DNA from: a virus
IMG/VR virus record: IMGVR_UViG_3300046683_000130
Location: 1 to 35,012 of that record
Strand: one strand, 5' to 3'
DNA length: 35,012 nucleotides
Positions within the stretch are counted from its first letter, which is position 1. Each line of letters begins with the position of its first letter. The position numbers and the translations under genes are program-made. A model generated the notes under the pieces. That model was not told where the DNA came from, did no database searches, and was given only the letters and a program-made list of their open reading frames with translations. This document shows, in pieces, positions 6,224 through 14,684 of this stretch.

Positions 6224-8832
6224 GTCATCGAACTCGCTTGAAGGTTGATGCCCATCGGGATCTTGAGGTGGCTGACCCGCACATTATAGACGTTATGGAA
6301 CACCCCGCCGTTGACCGGCTTGAGTTGGATTTCATGCCAGATCGGATTTTGCCGCAACAGCATCGGCAGCGTGTTGGCCTTGATCATTTCGTCTTCGCGT
6401 TTCTTCAAATATTCCTGGTTCAGGGAATTCGGCGAGCTTGCGCCTTGTGCCGCCGCCTGCATCGCGTCCAATGCCTGCCGCGCGACCTCGATTTGATCGC
6501 CGTTGACCTGGTTGATCACCGTGATCATGTCGCGGGTCAGCGGAAACGTCAGGCCGTCGTCCGCAACCGCATAGGAGGGTGGTTCATAACCGAGATCGCC
6601 TCCCGGCAACACGACCACGACATTGTCCCTTTTCTGATAATCGTCGACATAGCCGGCATCCACATAGAGCGGGTCGCCCTCGTTTTCCTCGACTGCGCCG
6701 CCGAGGCCGGCGCAGCACATGATTGTCACGCGACAACCGGCAACGCCGGTATCGCTGACGGACAATTCCGCGGCTTTCAGTTTGCCCAATGCCGTGCCGC
6801 CGGGAATTCGCGGGTCGTGCAGGGTGACTGTCTTGCGCGTTGTCAGGCTGACGCCCCGCGCATAATCGCAATCGAACTGGATCTCGACGCAGCGCGCTCT
6901 ATAGAGCAGCCTGGCACGCACCAGCAGAGCCAGGTATCCGAGGCTGCCCAGCCCGCCATCGGCTGCAAAGTAGGTTGGCGCAGGCACGTTTCCCGGTATT
7001 CCTCCCGCCGGAATGTAGCCGTTGCCGATGCAGGTCCATGCCACCGTATTATCCACCGTGGTGGAATCCAGCACCGTGTCAAACGCGGGTATCAGGTGTT
7101 CCGGTCCGGTGACACCGGCCTGGGTGGCAATGAAATAGGCGTTGCCGTAGGGCAGCGACACGCCGAGCGAGGTCCATTGTGACGAACCGACAGCCGTGAC
7201 GTCGCCCCAGACGGCGGAGAATGCCGGAGTGACATTCGGCGGAACGTCGCCGGCCAGCGTGCAAACCTGATAGGAACCATTGGCGGCCTGCACGATCTGG
7301 CCCTCTGTCACGGCGACATCGACTTGCGGATAGCGATTTTTACCCGGCAACTGCAACTGGCCGAAAGCCACAAAGGCCGGTCGCCTGGGCTGGATGATCT
7401 GGCCGAGATTGACACTGGAGATCGGCGTCCAGTCCACCGCATTGACCAATGGCGCCGCCCGGCCGAGGCTCGACCAGGTCACGGTCCCGTCCACCGTGGC
7501 GACGCCGACGATATCGCTGAATGCCGGCGGCGTCGGCCCGACGATGCCGCCACTGATGCAAATCTGCGCCGACTTTCCACCGGGAATATTGGGGTTATCC
7601 GGAAAAATAATCTGGCCAGGCTCGAATTCCGCGACAGCTCTCCAATTCACCAGATTTGCGATCGGCACGCCGGCGTCGGCGCCGTTGCGTGTCATCACCT
7701 CGGTCTCTTCGGACATGTCCGGGTCGGTCAGTATTGGCTGCGTATCCGCCACCATCACAAAGACGATCCGCTCGGTCCGCGGCCGCTCTGCCTCATATTG
7801 CAGCGCCAATTTCGCGCTTAGATCGTACTGAAGGACGTAACCGGTCGTTGAATTGTAGCGCATCGGTCTGTTGATCGGCGCCGGATCGCCGTTGCCATCG
7901 ACGGCGAACGGATCCAGAAATCCCGGCTGTCTCTCCTCGGTCAGCAGTCTCTGCGCCGCTATTCTGCCGCCTACCGGAGTCGATGCATTGAGGCTCTTGC
8001 TCATCGAGTCGCCGTCCGAATGCTCCTTTTCCTTGTTGGTCCATTGCCACGAAAAATTCGACATCGTTGCCGCATTGGTCCCCGAGTCGTCGGTTATTTC
8101 ACTCGTCGCAACCGAATAGCCGCCTCCGAGTTGCTGCCCTGGTTTCGGCCAGTCCCCCAGCATGCCGTCCCCGGACAAGGTGGTGTAGCGATAACTGCCC
8201 ATGTCCACCACGCCGCTGGCTGCCTGGGTCCAGTTGATCGAGGCATCCATCATGATCGCGATGGTCGGCGGCTGGCCGATGGACATTTGCATGCCATCAT
8301 AGAAATGATCGTCGGCGGTGAAATCCTCGTTGCCGTCGGTGCCGGTGATGATGTCGTTGGCCGTCACAGCGAGGGTGATGGGATCGACGTCCCAGACCTT
8401 GGCGTGCGCTTCCAGTATCGTATTCGGATCGTCTCGCAGGCTGATATCGATAAAGAGCGGATCATAGAACGGCTGGTATTTCAGCGTCTCCGCCAGCATT
8501 TGAACGCGCAGCTTGTAGTCGAGCGGGTCGGCCACCAGTTGCAGCGTGATGATTTCCTCGAATATCCGCACCGGCGTTCCGACGACGCGGCCGAAGAATA
8601 TCGGCTCGACGGTGGTCCCGTTGAACCAGGCAAACCAGGCCCAATATTTGCGCGTCGGCGACAGGATGCCGACATGCGGATTCTGGATCTCGATTTCCAA
8701 AAGCGGCTTCTCGCCCTCGGCGATGCTCCGCCTGGCCGAGAAGATGTATTCGTCCATCCGGTGATGGATGTCGTCAAACGAGGTTTCGTAGGGCTCGACC
8801 CAGGCAAAATAGAACGGCCCGGCCAGCGGCAT
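6220..8832 (-). CDS. Large tail tip/central hub protein
   Basis: This 870-residue protein is the largest of the tail module after the tape measure. The N-terminal third (FYFAWVEPYETSF, LLEIEIQNPHVGILSPTRKY, then GTTVEPIFFGRVVGTPVRIF and IITLQLVADPLDYK) has the pattern of baseplate-hub domains that form rings at the tail tip. The middle has repeated W-x-S-L-G strands (DGTVTWSSLGRAAP, VGSSQWTSLGVSL, NTVAWTCIGNGY) preceded by PAFS segments, three related beta modules. The C-terminal part (FDCDYARGVSLTTRKTVTLH) resembles hub proteins with a DPRIPGG loop. By position after the tape measure and a small distal-tail-like gene it should be the J-like hub, which carries fibres and contacts the cell. 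Confidence 0.75.
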   Translation of the reverse strand: MPLAGPFYFAWVEPYETSFDDIHHRMDEYIFSARRSIAEGEKPLLEIEIQNPHVGILSPTRKYWAWFAWFNGTTVEPIFFGRVVGTPVRIFEEIITLQLVADPLDYKLRVQMLAETLKYQPFYDPLFIDISLRDDPNTILEAHAKVWDVDPITLAVTANDIITGTDGNEDFTADDHFYDGMQMSIGQPPTIAIMMDASINWTQAASGVVDMGSYRYTTLSGDGMLGDWPKPGQQLGGGYSVATSEITDDSGTNAATMSNFSWQWTNKEKEHSDGDSMSKSLNASTPVGGRIAAQRLLTEERQPGFLDPFAVDGNGDPAPINRPMRYNSTTGYVLQYDLSAKLALQYEAERPRTERIVFVMVADTQPILTDPDMSEETEVMTRNGADAGVPIANLVNWRAVAEFEPGQIIFPDNPNIPGGKSAQICISGGIVGPTPPAFSDIVGVATVDGTVTWSSLGRAAPLVNAVDWTPISSVNLGQIIQPRRPAFVAFGQLQLPGKNRYPQVDVAVTEGQIVQAANGSYQVCTLAGDVPPNVTPAFSAVWGDVTAVGSSQWTSLGVSLPYGNAYFIATQAGVTGPEHLIPAFDTVLDSTTVDNTVAWTCIGNGYIPAGGIPGNVPAPTYFAADGGLGSLGYLALLVRARLLYRARCVEIQFDCDYARGVSLTTRKTVTLHDPRIPGGTALGKLKAAELSVSDTGVAGCRVTIMCCAGLGGAVEENEGDPLYVDAGYVDDYQKRDNVVVVLPGGDLGYEPPSYAVADDGLTFPLTRDMITVINQVNGDQIEVARQALDAMQAAAQGASSPNSLNQEYLKKREDEMIKANTLPMLLRQNPIWHEIQLKPVNGGVFHNVYNVRVSHLKIPMGINLQASSMT

Positions 8833-9288
8833 TCAGATCTCCCGCAAGTTCAGCTGCCACTGGTAATCGTGCGCGTATTCGTCCATCGCCTGGTTGTAGT
8901 CGGTCACCATGAAGGCGATCTGCGGATAGTAATACGTATAGCCGTCCGATGTGGCGCGCGGCGTGGTGCCGGGCACCACGGTTCGACCGGGCGAGCCGCC
9001 GCTCGTCACATAGGCCAGCTCGCAGACGCAATTCACCAGCACCGCCAGCCCCGGCCAGATGCCGTCGAGCCGCGGCGCCTGCTGGTCGGTACAGGAGATC
9101 ACGCTTTCGTATTTCTGCATCTGTGAAAGACCGAGCCAGCGCAGCTCGCCGTTGACGGTGCGCCGTGGTGTCGGCTTGGCTTCCGACACCGGCACCAGGG
9201 TCTGCGTCAATCCGCGCGCGCTGTAGAGCGGCACGCCGATGGTCGACATCACCAGCAGCGTGTAATTGTTATCCGCCCCGATCGTCAC
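8833..9288 (-). CDS. Putative distal tail protein
   Basis: A 151-residue protein chosen to start at GTG 9288 because that codon overlaps the tape-measure stop as GTGA. An in-frame ATG 13 codons later (MSTIGVPLYSARGL) is the alternative. It is beta-rich (LTQTLVPVSEAKPTPRRTVN, ATSDGYTYYYPQIAFMVTDY, ending YQWQLNLREI) and contains a few cysteines. It sits between tape measure and hub and abuts the hub start, the place of distal tail or tail-tip adaptor genes in siphoviruses. No domain was recognised by sequence alone. Confidence 0.65.
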   Translation of the reverse strand: MTIGADNNYTLLVMSTIGVPLYSARGLTQTLVPVSEAKPTPRRTVNGELRWLGLSQMQKYESVISCTDQQAPRLDGIWPGLAVLVNCVCELAYVTSGGSPGRTVVPGTTPRATSDGYTYYYPQIAFMVTDYNQAMDEYAHDYQWQLNLREI

Positions 9289-10898
9289 CCGATGAACCCC
9301 GGCTTGCGCCCGGTCGAGGTCATCCGCCGGGTCACCGCCAGCCGCGACAATTGCTCGACCGCGCTCGCCGAGGCCATCACGGTTGCCGAACCGTAATTGG
9401 TGCGCAGATCCACGGTGCCGAGATGGCCGACCAGGCCGCCGTCGGCGAACCGCGGCAGGCCAGGGACCACGCCGCCGAGCGCGAAATGTCCCATCCCGTG
9501 CCGCAGCTGTTCGAGCAGCGCCAGCACGCCCGGCTGCCGCACCACGGCTGCCGGCATGATGTGCTCGCCGCGCGAAACCCAGGCCAGGTTCGAGTCGCTG
9601 GTCCCGCTGCCGGCACCGCCGATGATGCCGCCGCCAGCCATGCCCGGCGCCGGCGTGACCGAGCCTGGCTCGCCACCGCCGCCGAGCACCTTGCCGAGCC
9701 AGGACGGGATGCTCGCAAGCTTGTCGAGAAGTTCGCCGATCTTGGCGATGATGTCGAGGATGGCCGCTGAGGCGGCGGCTCCCCAATTGGTCCAGCTCTC
9801 CGGCTTCAACAAATCGTTGATGACGTTCAGGATGGCAGCCAGATCCTTGACATCCTGGGTCAGCAGTGTCCCGCCGAAAGTGGTTTTCAGATTTTCAAAG
9901 GCGATGCCCAGCTTGTTCCATTCCGACGTGACGAGATTGGCCGCGTTGGCCTGCTCCTGCGTCAGATTGGTCAGCCGTTCCCTGAACTGGTCGGCAGTGA
10001 TGGCACCAATGCGGAACGCCTGCACCAGTTCGACGCCGGCGTCGCCGAGGCCGGCGATCGCCCGCTCGGTGCGGTTGGCCGAGTCCGGCATGGTGCGCAA
10101 CTGCTCGACGAACGCCGCCACGGCTTTGGGCACGTCGCCGCCGAACTTGTTGATGAAGTCCGGCAGTGAATGGGTGAGGTTCAGCTGGGTGATGCCGAAA
10201 TCTGCCAGCGCCTTCTGCGCCGCCTCGGCCGCCTTGCCGACACCCTGCGCCATCTCGATCAGTTTTGAGAACTGGCTAAGACCGACGCCGCCCAGGCCAA
10301 CCTTGAGCTGGTTCTGCAGGTCCGTGACCTCCTTGGTGACCTGGGCGAGTTTGGCCTGCTCGATCGCCTTGCCGATCGCGCTCATGCCGCTTTCGACCGC
10401 CTTCGCCGACAGACCGGCCGCCTCGAAGCCCTGCTTGAGTTGAGAAAATTTCTCGATCGACAAACCGAGCTTGATCGCCTCGGCATCGGCCTTGCTGATG
10501 GCGGTGGCGGCGTCGGCCATCACCTTGACCAGCCCGATGCCGACAGCGGTCGCCGCGATCCCGATCGGTCCCAATGCCCGGCCGAACGAGGCTGCCGCCG
10601 CGCCGACATTGGCGAACCCGGCCTCGACCTTCGCCACCACGCCGACCAGGGTCTCCAGCCGGGTCGCGGTCTGCACGGCGCCCGAAATCTTGTCGAGCGC
10701 GTCCTTGCCGGTGATGCCCATCTGCTGCAGCTTCGCCGTCACCTCTTCCGGCTTGAGGTTCTTGAAGCCGCCGGCCGCTTGCGCCGCCTTCGAGATGTCG
10801 GTGAACGCCTGCTGGCCGGCCTTGCCGATCGAGGCGAGTTGCTGCTCGATCTGCTTGCCGCCTTCCAGCGCGATGGTGATGGAGAGTTTTTCGGCCAT
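9285..10898 (-). CDS. Tail tape measure protein
   Basis: A 537-residue protein; ATG 10898 (MAEKLSITIALEGGKQIEQQ) lies 2 bp after the upstream stop, so the much longer open frame is not used. Features are typical: alpha-helical Ala/Lys/Gln-rich first half, hydrophobic stretches (LGPIGIAATAVGIGLVKVMA; EAAASAAILDIIAKIGELL-like near 390), then a glycine-rich C-terminus (MAGGGIIGGAGSGTSD, HFALGGVVPGLPRFADGG) with the RGEHIMPA segment frequent in alphaproteobacterial phage tape measures. In general about 0.15 nm of tail per residue would predict a tail near 80 nm, short for a siphovirus (inference). It sets tail length and is ejected with the DNA. Confidence 0.9.
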   Translation of the reverse strand: MAEKLSITIALEGGKQIEQQLASIGKAGQQAFTDISKAAQAAGGFKNLKPEEVTAKLQQMGITGKDALDKISGAVQTATRLETLVGVVAKVEAGFANVGAAAASFGRALGPIGIAATAVGIGLVKVMADAATAISKADAEAIKLGLSIEKFSQLKQGFEAAGLSAKAVESGMSAIGKAIEQAKLAQVTKEVTDLQNQLKVGLGGVGLSQFSKLIEMAQGVGKAAEAAQKALADFGITQLNLTHSLPDFINKFGGDVPKAVAAFVEQLRTMPDSANRTERAIAGLGDAGVELVQAFRIGAITADQFRERLTNLTQEQANAANLVTSEWNKLGIAFENLKTTFGGTLLTQDVKDLAAILNVINDLLKPESWTNWGAAASAAILDIIAKIGELLDKLASIPSWLGKVLGGGGEPGSVTPAPGMAGGGIIGGAGSGTSDSNLAWVSRGEHIMPAAVVRQPGVLALLEQLRHGMGHFALGGVVPGLPRFADGGLVGHLGTVDLRTNYGSATVMASASAVEQLSRLAVTRRMTSTGRKPGFIG

Positions 10899-10900
10899 GG

Positions 10901-11449
10901 TTATCCCTTGAAATTCTTGATGAACAATTCGGCCATGTGCTTGACGTTGTCCTTGACGATTTCGGTGATGTGGAAGCGCTTCTTGATACGGACAGACGGC
11001 ACGCCGACATAGAGCGGCTTGCGGTGGCGGTCGTGGTCGGCGGCATCGAACAGCACCGGATGGCCGTTGATGGTCGCCGATACCAGTTTCTTGCCGCTCT
11101 TCTTCGGCGCCGGCCCGCCGCGCGTGGTCGGGATCCACAACAGCGGCTTGCCGGCAATGGTCGCACCATGCTCGAACACCGCCGCGATACCGTAGCGGTG
11201 GAAGATGGTGGCCTCGGCATTCAGAGACGGCGACGCGCCTTGCCGCGCGCCCTTGGTGCGGTACTGCAGGCCGCTCACCCAGGTGCCGACGAACGCGCCG
11301 GCGGTGGCGATGTCCTTGCGGCCTTCCTGCACCGAATTGGCGGCGGTCTCGCGCAGCGCGGCGACCGCAGCCTCGGCCACCGGCTTCTGCTTGTCGCGGA
11401 TCGCGGCCAGCCAATCCGGCGTGTTGCTGGTTACCTTGAATTCAGCCAT
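10901..11449 (-). CDS. Tail/neck protein (DUF6441-like, gp10-like)
   Basis: A 182-residue protein starting MAEFKVTSNTPDWLAAIRDK. It has the helical start with AAVAALRETAANSVQEGRKDIATAG, a GTWVSGLQYR segment and an HGATIAGKPLLWIPTTRGG motif, resembling HK97 gp10-like virion proteins and the DUF6441 family of rhizobial phages. The C-terminus is basic (VPSVRIKKRFHI, HMAELFIKNFKG). It is placed directly before the tape measure and after the tail chaperone genes. A minor tail or neck structural role is inferred; family assignment is from memory of the pattern, not a search. Confidence 0.6.
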   Translation of the reverse strand: MAEFKVTSNTPDWLAAIRDKQKPVAEAAVAALRETAANSVQEGRKDIATAGAFVGTWVSGLQYRTKGARQGASPSLNAEATIFHRYGIAAVFEHGATIAGKPLLWIPTTRGGPAPKKSGKKLVSATINGHPVLFDAADHDRHRKPLYVGVPSVRIKKRFHITEIVKDNVKHMAELFIKNFKG

Positions 11450-11460
11450 TCCTTGACCTT

Positions 11461-11502
11461 TTGGCGTGGATTAGCAAGAGATTGGCCTGGATGAGCAAGA
11501 CA
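11461..11502 (+). repeat. Tandem 21-bp repeat upstream of the plus-strand moron
   Basis: Two adjacent 21-bp units (11461-11481 and 11482-11502) differ at three positions; both have the pattern TTGGCnTGGATnAGCAAGA. They end 45 bp before ATG 11548, two helical turns apart. This placement suggests a protein-binding or promoter element controlling the moron. TTGACC (11453-11458) and TTGGCC (11482-11487) are possible -35 boxes, but no convincing -10 was found. Confidence 0.6.
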
Positions 11503-11547
11503 GATAGGCCGCCGATCGTTTAGGATCGACCGGACAAGGGGGCTTAC

Positions 11548-11877
11548 ATGACGAAGCTATTAATGATCCTGGTGATCGTGGTCATCGGTTTCCTCGGCTT
11601 GATCGCATCCAATATGAAGGCGCCCATCATGGCGCAGTCCGACATCGATCGGTTGGCCGAACAGTTGCAGAGCAGACTAAACCTCTCGGTGAAGGATGTG
11701 CGGGCTCAATGCACATCCGATCGTCCGGAGCCTTACTGTAAAGAATTCGTTGAAGCATACGCCAACATGACCTTGATGATCTACCGAGCCAAGTTTGATA
11801 ATAGTGGCGCTAGCATCAAGGATTTAAAGCGAGAATTTGACAAGTATCCGCACATCATCACCCGCCCAATTCCTTGA
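11548..11877 (+). CDS. Moron: small membrane-anchored protein
   Basis: A 109-residue protein on the opposite strand to the whole tail operon. An N-terminal membrane span (residues about 3-21, LLMILVIVVIGFLGLIA) is followed by a helical domain (SDIDRLAEQLQSRLNL) and two cysteines at 55 and 64 that could form a disulphide if exported. A good ribosome-binding site (AAGGGGG) precedes ATG 11548. Its codons include TTA, CTA, AGA, CGA and AGT and its GC is visibly lower than its neighbours, a sign of separate origin. It interrupts the tail operon and overlaps the end of the small ORF at 11858 tail to tail. A moron expressed in the lysogen, perhaps for superinfection exclusion, is an inference; no family recognised. 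Confidence 0.75.
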   Translation: MTKLLMILVIVVIGFLGLIASNMKAPIMAQSDIDRLAEQLQSRLNLSVKDVRAQCTSDRPEPYCKEFVEAYANMTLMIYRAKFDNSGASIKDLKREFDKYPHIITRPIP

Positions 11878-12010
11878 GCACCTTCTCGATCGCCTTCTGG
11901 TCGCCCTGGCTACCGATCGCCGCCACCAGCAGCGCGTCGGCGCGCTCGATGCGATCCAGATGATCGGAAAATTCCAGGTAGGCCGCGACCTGCCGCGGCG
12001 TCAGGCTCAT
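11858..12010 (-). CDS. Short tail-assembly ORF after the chaperone
   Basis: A 50-residue product beginning MSLTPRQVAAYLEFSDHLDR at ATG 12010, overlapping the chaperone stop as ATGA. It is helical (IERADALLVAAIGSQGDQKA) and ends KELGG. Position matches the short second tail-chaperone ORF of siphoviruses; it lies in the -1 frame relative to the first, so a GT-style fusion would be possible. I did not find a convincing slippery heptamer, so coupled re-initiation is the simpler reading. Its last 20 bp overlap the plus-strand moron. Confidence 0.6.
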   Translation of the reverse strand: MSLTPRQVAAYLEFSDHLDRIERADALLVAAIGSQGDQKAIEKVLKELGG

Positions 12011-12477
12011 TGCATGATCGGGCGGGAAACCTCGTCGGATGATGGCGGTGATGCCGATGGCGATTTGCTCAAGCGCACCCTGACGACCTTTGGCTTTTCG
12101 TCGGCCCCTGCCATCAGGCTCGTCATCGCCTCGACGAAGGGGCTTAGCCCGTTTGGGAATGTCAGCCGGTAAATCGCCAGTACCAGTTTCAACTGGTCTT
12201 CCGGCAGCAACGCATCGGCAATTTCCTCGGCCGCCTCGTCGCCGGGATGGCCGCAGCCCGCCGCGATGATCGGCCCGATCGCGCTGCCGAATTGCGAGAC
12301 CAGCCGCGCCACCACATCGGCGCCACCGCCGCCGAGCAGCATCACCAGCGCCGGAAACCGTGCCGCGATCGATGCGATCGCATTGCCGTTCAAGCCGCGC
12401 ACCACCAGCCGCTCGCCGCCCGAGATCCTGACCGCCTCGACCGCGGTGGAAGGTGCGATGTCCAGAAGGTCTGCCAT
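12007..12477 (-). CDS. Tail assembly chaperone (gpG-like)
   Basis: A 156-residue protein starting MADLLDIAPSTAVEAVRISG at ATG 12477, which overlaps the tail-tube stop as TAATG; this chooses it over the longer upstream frame. The helical core includes IASIAARFPALVMLLGGGGA and the QLKLVLAIYRLTFPNGLSPF segment. A long polar C-terminus (LSKSPSASPPSSDE) follows. Helical size, position between tube and tape measure, and a short overlapping ORF after it match tail assembly chaperones, which coat the tape measure during tail polymerisation. Confidence 0.75.
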   Translation of the reverse strand: MADLLDIAPSTAVEAVRISGGERLVVRGLNGNAIASIAARFPALVMLLGGGGADVVARLVSQFGSAIGPIIAAGCGHPGDEAAEEIADALLPEDQLKLVLAIYRLTFPNGLSPFVEAMTSLMAGADEKPKVVRVRLSKSPSASPPSSDEVSRPIMQ

Positions 12478-13247
12478 TAGAAGCCCGCCGCCCATGTCAG
12501 GGTAAAGGTCGCGCCGGTGCCGGCGCCGTTGCTCGATACCTGCGCCACCGGGTTGGTCGGCGGCGTCGCGGTCGACGGAATGCTGCCCGGATTGGTGATG
12601 GTCGCGGTGGCCACCGCCGTCGATGTCAGCGTAGCAACGGTGAGCACAACGCCGTTGCCGAGCGAGATCGTATTGCCGACCGCATAAGCGGTGCCGCCCG
12701 ATGCGACCACCGCAACGGTGACTTTTTTGTAGGGAATGTCGTGGACGGTCCACAGCCCGAACTCGCCGCTGGAGCCGGCTTGCACCTCGGCCTCGATCTC
12801 GATGGTGGAAAAGTCATCGCCATCGGTAATGAAGGAAAAATCGCCCGACGGGACGAACGAAACCGTGGCCACGAAGTCGACGGTCTGGCCGATCGCGTTG
12901 GTGCCGACGATTTTGAGATCGCCGGTATACACGGTTTTTTTCAAGCCGCTCAGGATGATCTGGCCCGGCGTGGTGGCGTCGATCGTGGCCAGTGCGAACA
13001 TGGCGAGATTGTTGCCGGTGATCTCGTCGAGGGTAAACTTGACGGAGGCGCCCGCGGTGGTGACGGCGGTGAAATCCTTGGTCTTGACGCCGGTCCGGGA
13101 CGAAAAGTGCTCCTTCCTTTCGGTTTTCGGCGTGTAGAGAAACGACGGTGCGTTGCCGAGATCGACAAAGCTCGAGGCCCCGGTTTCCTTGAAACTGACT
13201 ATCCCTTTGCCGATGTGATAGTTCGCAACGTTGGGCGGTGCCGGCAT
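12477..13247 (-). CDS. Major tail (tube) protein
   Basis: A 256-residue protein with a strong ribosome-binding site (AGGAGA) before ATG 13247. It starts MPAPPNVANYHIGKGIVSFK and has the tube-fold pattern: SFVDLGNAPSFLYTPKTERK near the N-terminus, alternating beta strands and GASVKFTLDEITGNNLAMF. The last about 75 residues (VAVVASGGTAYAVGNTISLG, ending FTLTWAAGF) look like an appended Ig-like or beta-helix-type surface domain, since the tube fold normally ends near residue 180. It is located between the tail terminator and tail chaperone as usual in HK97-like phages. Confidence 0.85.
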   Translation of the reverse strand: MPAPPNVANYHIGKGIVSFKETGASSFVDLGNAPSFLYTPKTERKEHFSSRTGVKTKDFTAVTTAGASVKFTLDEITGNNLAMFALATIDATTPGQIILSGLKKTVYTGDLKIVGTNAIGQTVDFVATVSFVPSGDFSFITDGDDFSTIEIEAEVQAGSSGEFGLWTVHDIPYKKVTVAVVASGGTAYAVGNTISLGNGVVLTVATLTSTAVATATITNPGSIPSTATPPTNPVAQVSSNGAGTGATFTLTWAAGF

Positions 13248-13262
13248 GGTGGTGGTCTCCTC

Positions 13263-13700
13263 TCAGAGCTCGTCGGGTTTCAGCGGATATTTGAACATGA
13301 ACTTCATCTGCAGCGCGCCGTACTGTTTCTCGGCCCAGCCCAGCGAGGTTTCGCAGCCGAGATAATTGACGTCGCCGTTACTGCTGGTCAGCGTATTCAG
13401 CGTGGCGTCGGTCAGGACCAGTTTCATCAACGCGGCCCGGAACGCCGTCAGGTCACTGCCGATCGTGGCGGACTGCTCGACGATCTGGATTTCCGGCGTC
13501 ATCTCCACCATCAGCGGCCGGTTGTTCGGCCGGTTTGAGATGTTGCCCGCCACCACGTCCTCGTCGCCGTCGAGCAGCAATGCCGCCGGCATCTGGTCGT
13601 CGGTGATGTCGGTATTGTTGCGGTGAACCGAGCGCATGTTCGGCACGGTGGCGATCACCGCAGCCAGCCGCGCCAGGATGTCCTCGCGAATATCACTCAT
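13263..13700 (-). CDS. Tail terminator-like protein
   Basis: A 145-residue protein from ATG 13700 (MSDIREDILARLAAVIATVP), which overlaps the upstream stop as ATGA. The visible pattern is an N-terminal helix, PAALLLDGDEDVV, then strands EMTPEIQIVEQ, helix LTAFRAALMKLVLTD and a C-terminal strand KQYGALQMKFMFKYPL. This alpha/beta order is that of gpU-like tail terminators, which cap the tail and join it to the head. Position between the stopper-like gene and the tube gene supports this. Confidence 0.7.
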   Translation of the reverse strand: MSDIREDILARLAAVIATVPNMRSVHRNNTDITDDQMPAALLLDGDEDVVAGNISNRPNNRPLMVEMTPEIQIVEQSATIGSDLTAFRAALMKLVLTDATLNTLTSSNGDVNYLGCETSLGWAEKQYGALQMKFMFKYPLKPDEL

Positions 13701-14041
13701 TCCGCCGCCTTCAGCAGAAACCGCACCTCGCCAAAATCCTCGCCGTTCGGCGATCCCCGCACCTCGAACGAGCGCACGATCCAACTGCGGCCGTTGAAGG
13801 ACAGCACCGCGTCGAGCCAGTCATCACGCGCGATCCCGCTCGCCGCCAACTCGGGGATCCGCGCGAACGCGCCCGGCCCGATGCCGCGGACGTCCGCCGA
13901 CACCCCGGCCGGCAATTGTTTCGGCCTTGTGTCGTCGACCACGGTCAGCGAGATCGCAACGGCCCCTCGGGTGAGCGTCGCCGGCACGCCGATCGCGGCA
14001 TAGACGGGATCGTAGAGCGCGATGGAGTAATCAAGCGACAT
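13697..14041 (-). CDS. Head-tail joining (stopper-like) protein
   Basis: A 114-residue beta-rich protein (MSLDYSIALYDPVYAAIGVP ... AVLSFNGRSWIVRSFEVRGS ... FGEVRFLLKAAE). It overlaps the connector by 11 bp and the terminator by 4 bp. Small beta-barrel proteins in this slot are head-closure or stopper proteins. No specific family was recognised; the assignment is positional. Confidence 0.6.
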   Translation of the reverse strand: MSLDYSIALYDPVYAAIGVPATLTRGAVAISLTVVDDTRPKQLPAGVSADVRGIGPGAFARIPELAASGIARDDWLDAVLSFNGRSWIVRSFEVRGSPNGEDFGEVRFLLKAAE

Positions 14042-14684
14042 GCAGCCGCCGGTAGGGTTTGATCAGGCTCATGATCGGCTCCGACAGGAAGCCCGGCAGC
14101 ACCGAGGCAGTGGCCATCGAGAAATAGCCGATCCTTGTATCGCCATGCTGCACCTCGCGGATCAGCGGATCGCGGTTGCCGCTCATCCGCCGCTCGCTGA
14201 CCGCCTGGATCACCGCGTTGGACAATCGGGCCGGCGCTTGTTCCGGCAGATCGTAACCGCCGGAATAGACCACGCTGATGGTGGCCTGCTGCCACCAGGT
14301 TTCCGACCAGGTGTGGCCGCTCACCCACACCCGCCCGCTGGCCGGGTCGAACTCGTAGTCGGCCGTGATCGCGCCCGAGCTCGTCACTTCCGAGATCTCG
14401 GCCACCGGATACAGCGACAGCGTCAGCGCCTGGCGCGCCTGCGCCTGCCAGGTGTTGAGCACTTCGCCGCGGTTGAAGGTGAAGGTTTCCTGCGCGTCGG
14501 CGCGCCCGAACCGGCGATTGCAATATTCCGCAATGATGCGTGACTGGAAGGCGATGGCGGCTTCCAGCGCCGCGTCCTCGGAAACCCCGGTAATGCCGAG
14601 CGCCAGCTTGAGGTCATCGAGCGTGACCAGATCGGGCCCAGCGCTTTCCGGCGCCTCGTCGAGGATTTCGAGGATCTGGTGCAT
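14031..14684 (-). CDS. Head-tail connector (adaptor, gp6-like)
   Basis: A 217-residue protein with the adaptor pattern: VTLDDLKLALGITGVSEDAA, then EAAIAFQSRIIAEYCNRRFG, a beta region (ALTLSLYPVAEISEVTSSG, VVYSGGYDLPEQAPARLSNA) and helix VIQAVSERR. This order is characteristic of gp6/gp15-type adaptors that bind below the portal. ATG 14684 overlaps the upstream stop as TAATG. Location after portal and before the stopper is as expected. Confidence 0.85.
   Translation of the reverse strand: MHQILEILDEAPESAGPDLVTLDDLKLALGITGVSEDAALEAAIAFQSRIIAEYCNRRFGRADAQETFTFNRGEVLNTWQAQARQALTLSLYPVAEISEVTSSGAITADYEFDPASGRVWVSGHTWSETWWQQATISVVYSGGYDLPEQAPARLSNAVIQAVSERRMSGNRDPLIREVQHGDTRIGYFSMATASVLPGFLSEPIMSLIKPYRRLHVA

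Noticed and set aside
11858-12477. Programmed -1 frameshift fusing the two tail chaperone ORFs
   Set aside because: The frames are compatible with a -1 shift, but no X-XXY-YYZ heptamer in the right phase was found near the overlap (GTTTCCC near 12030 is out of phase).
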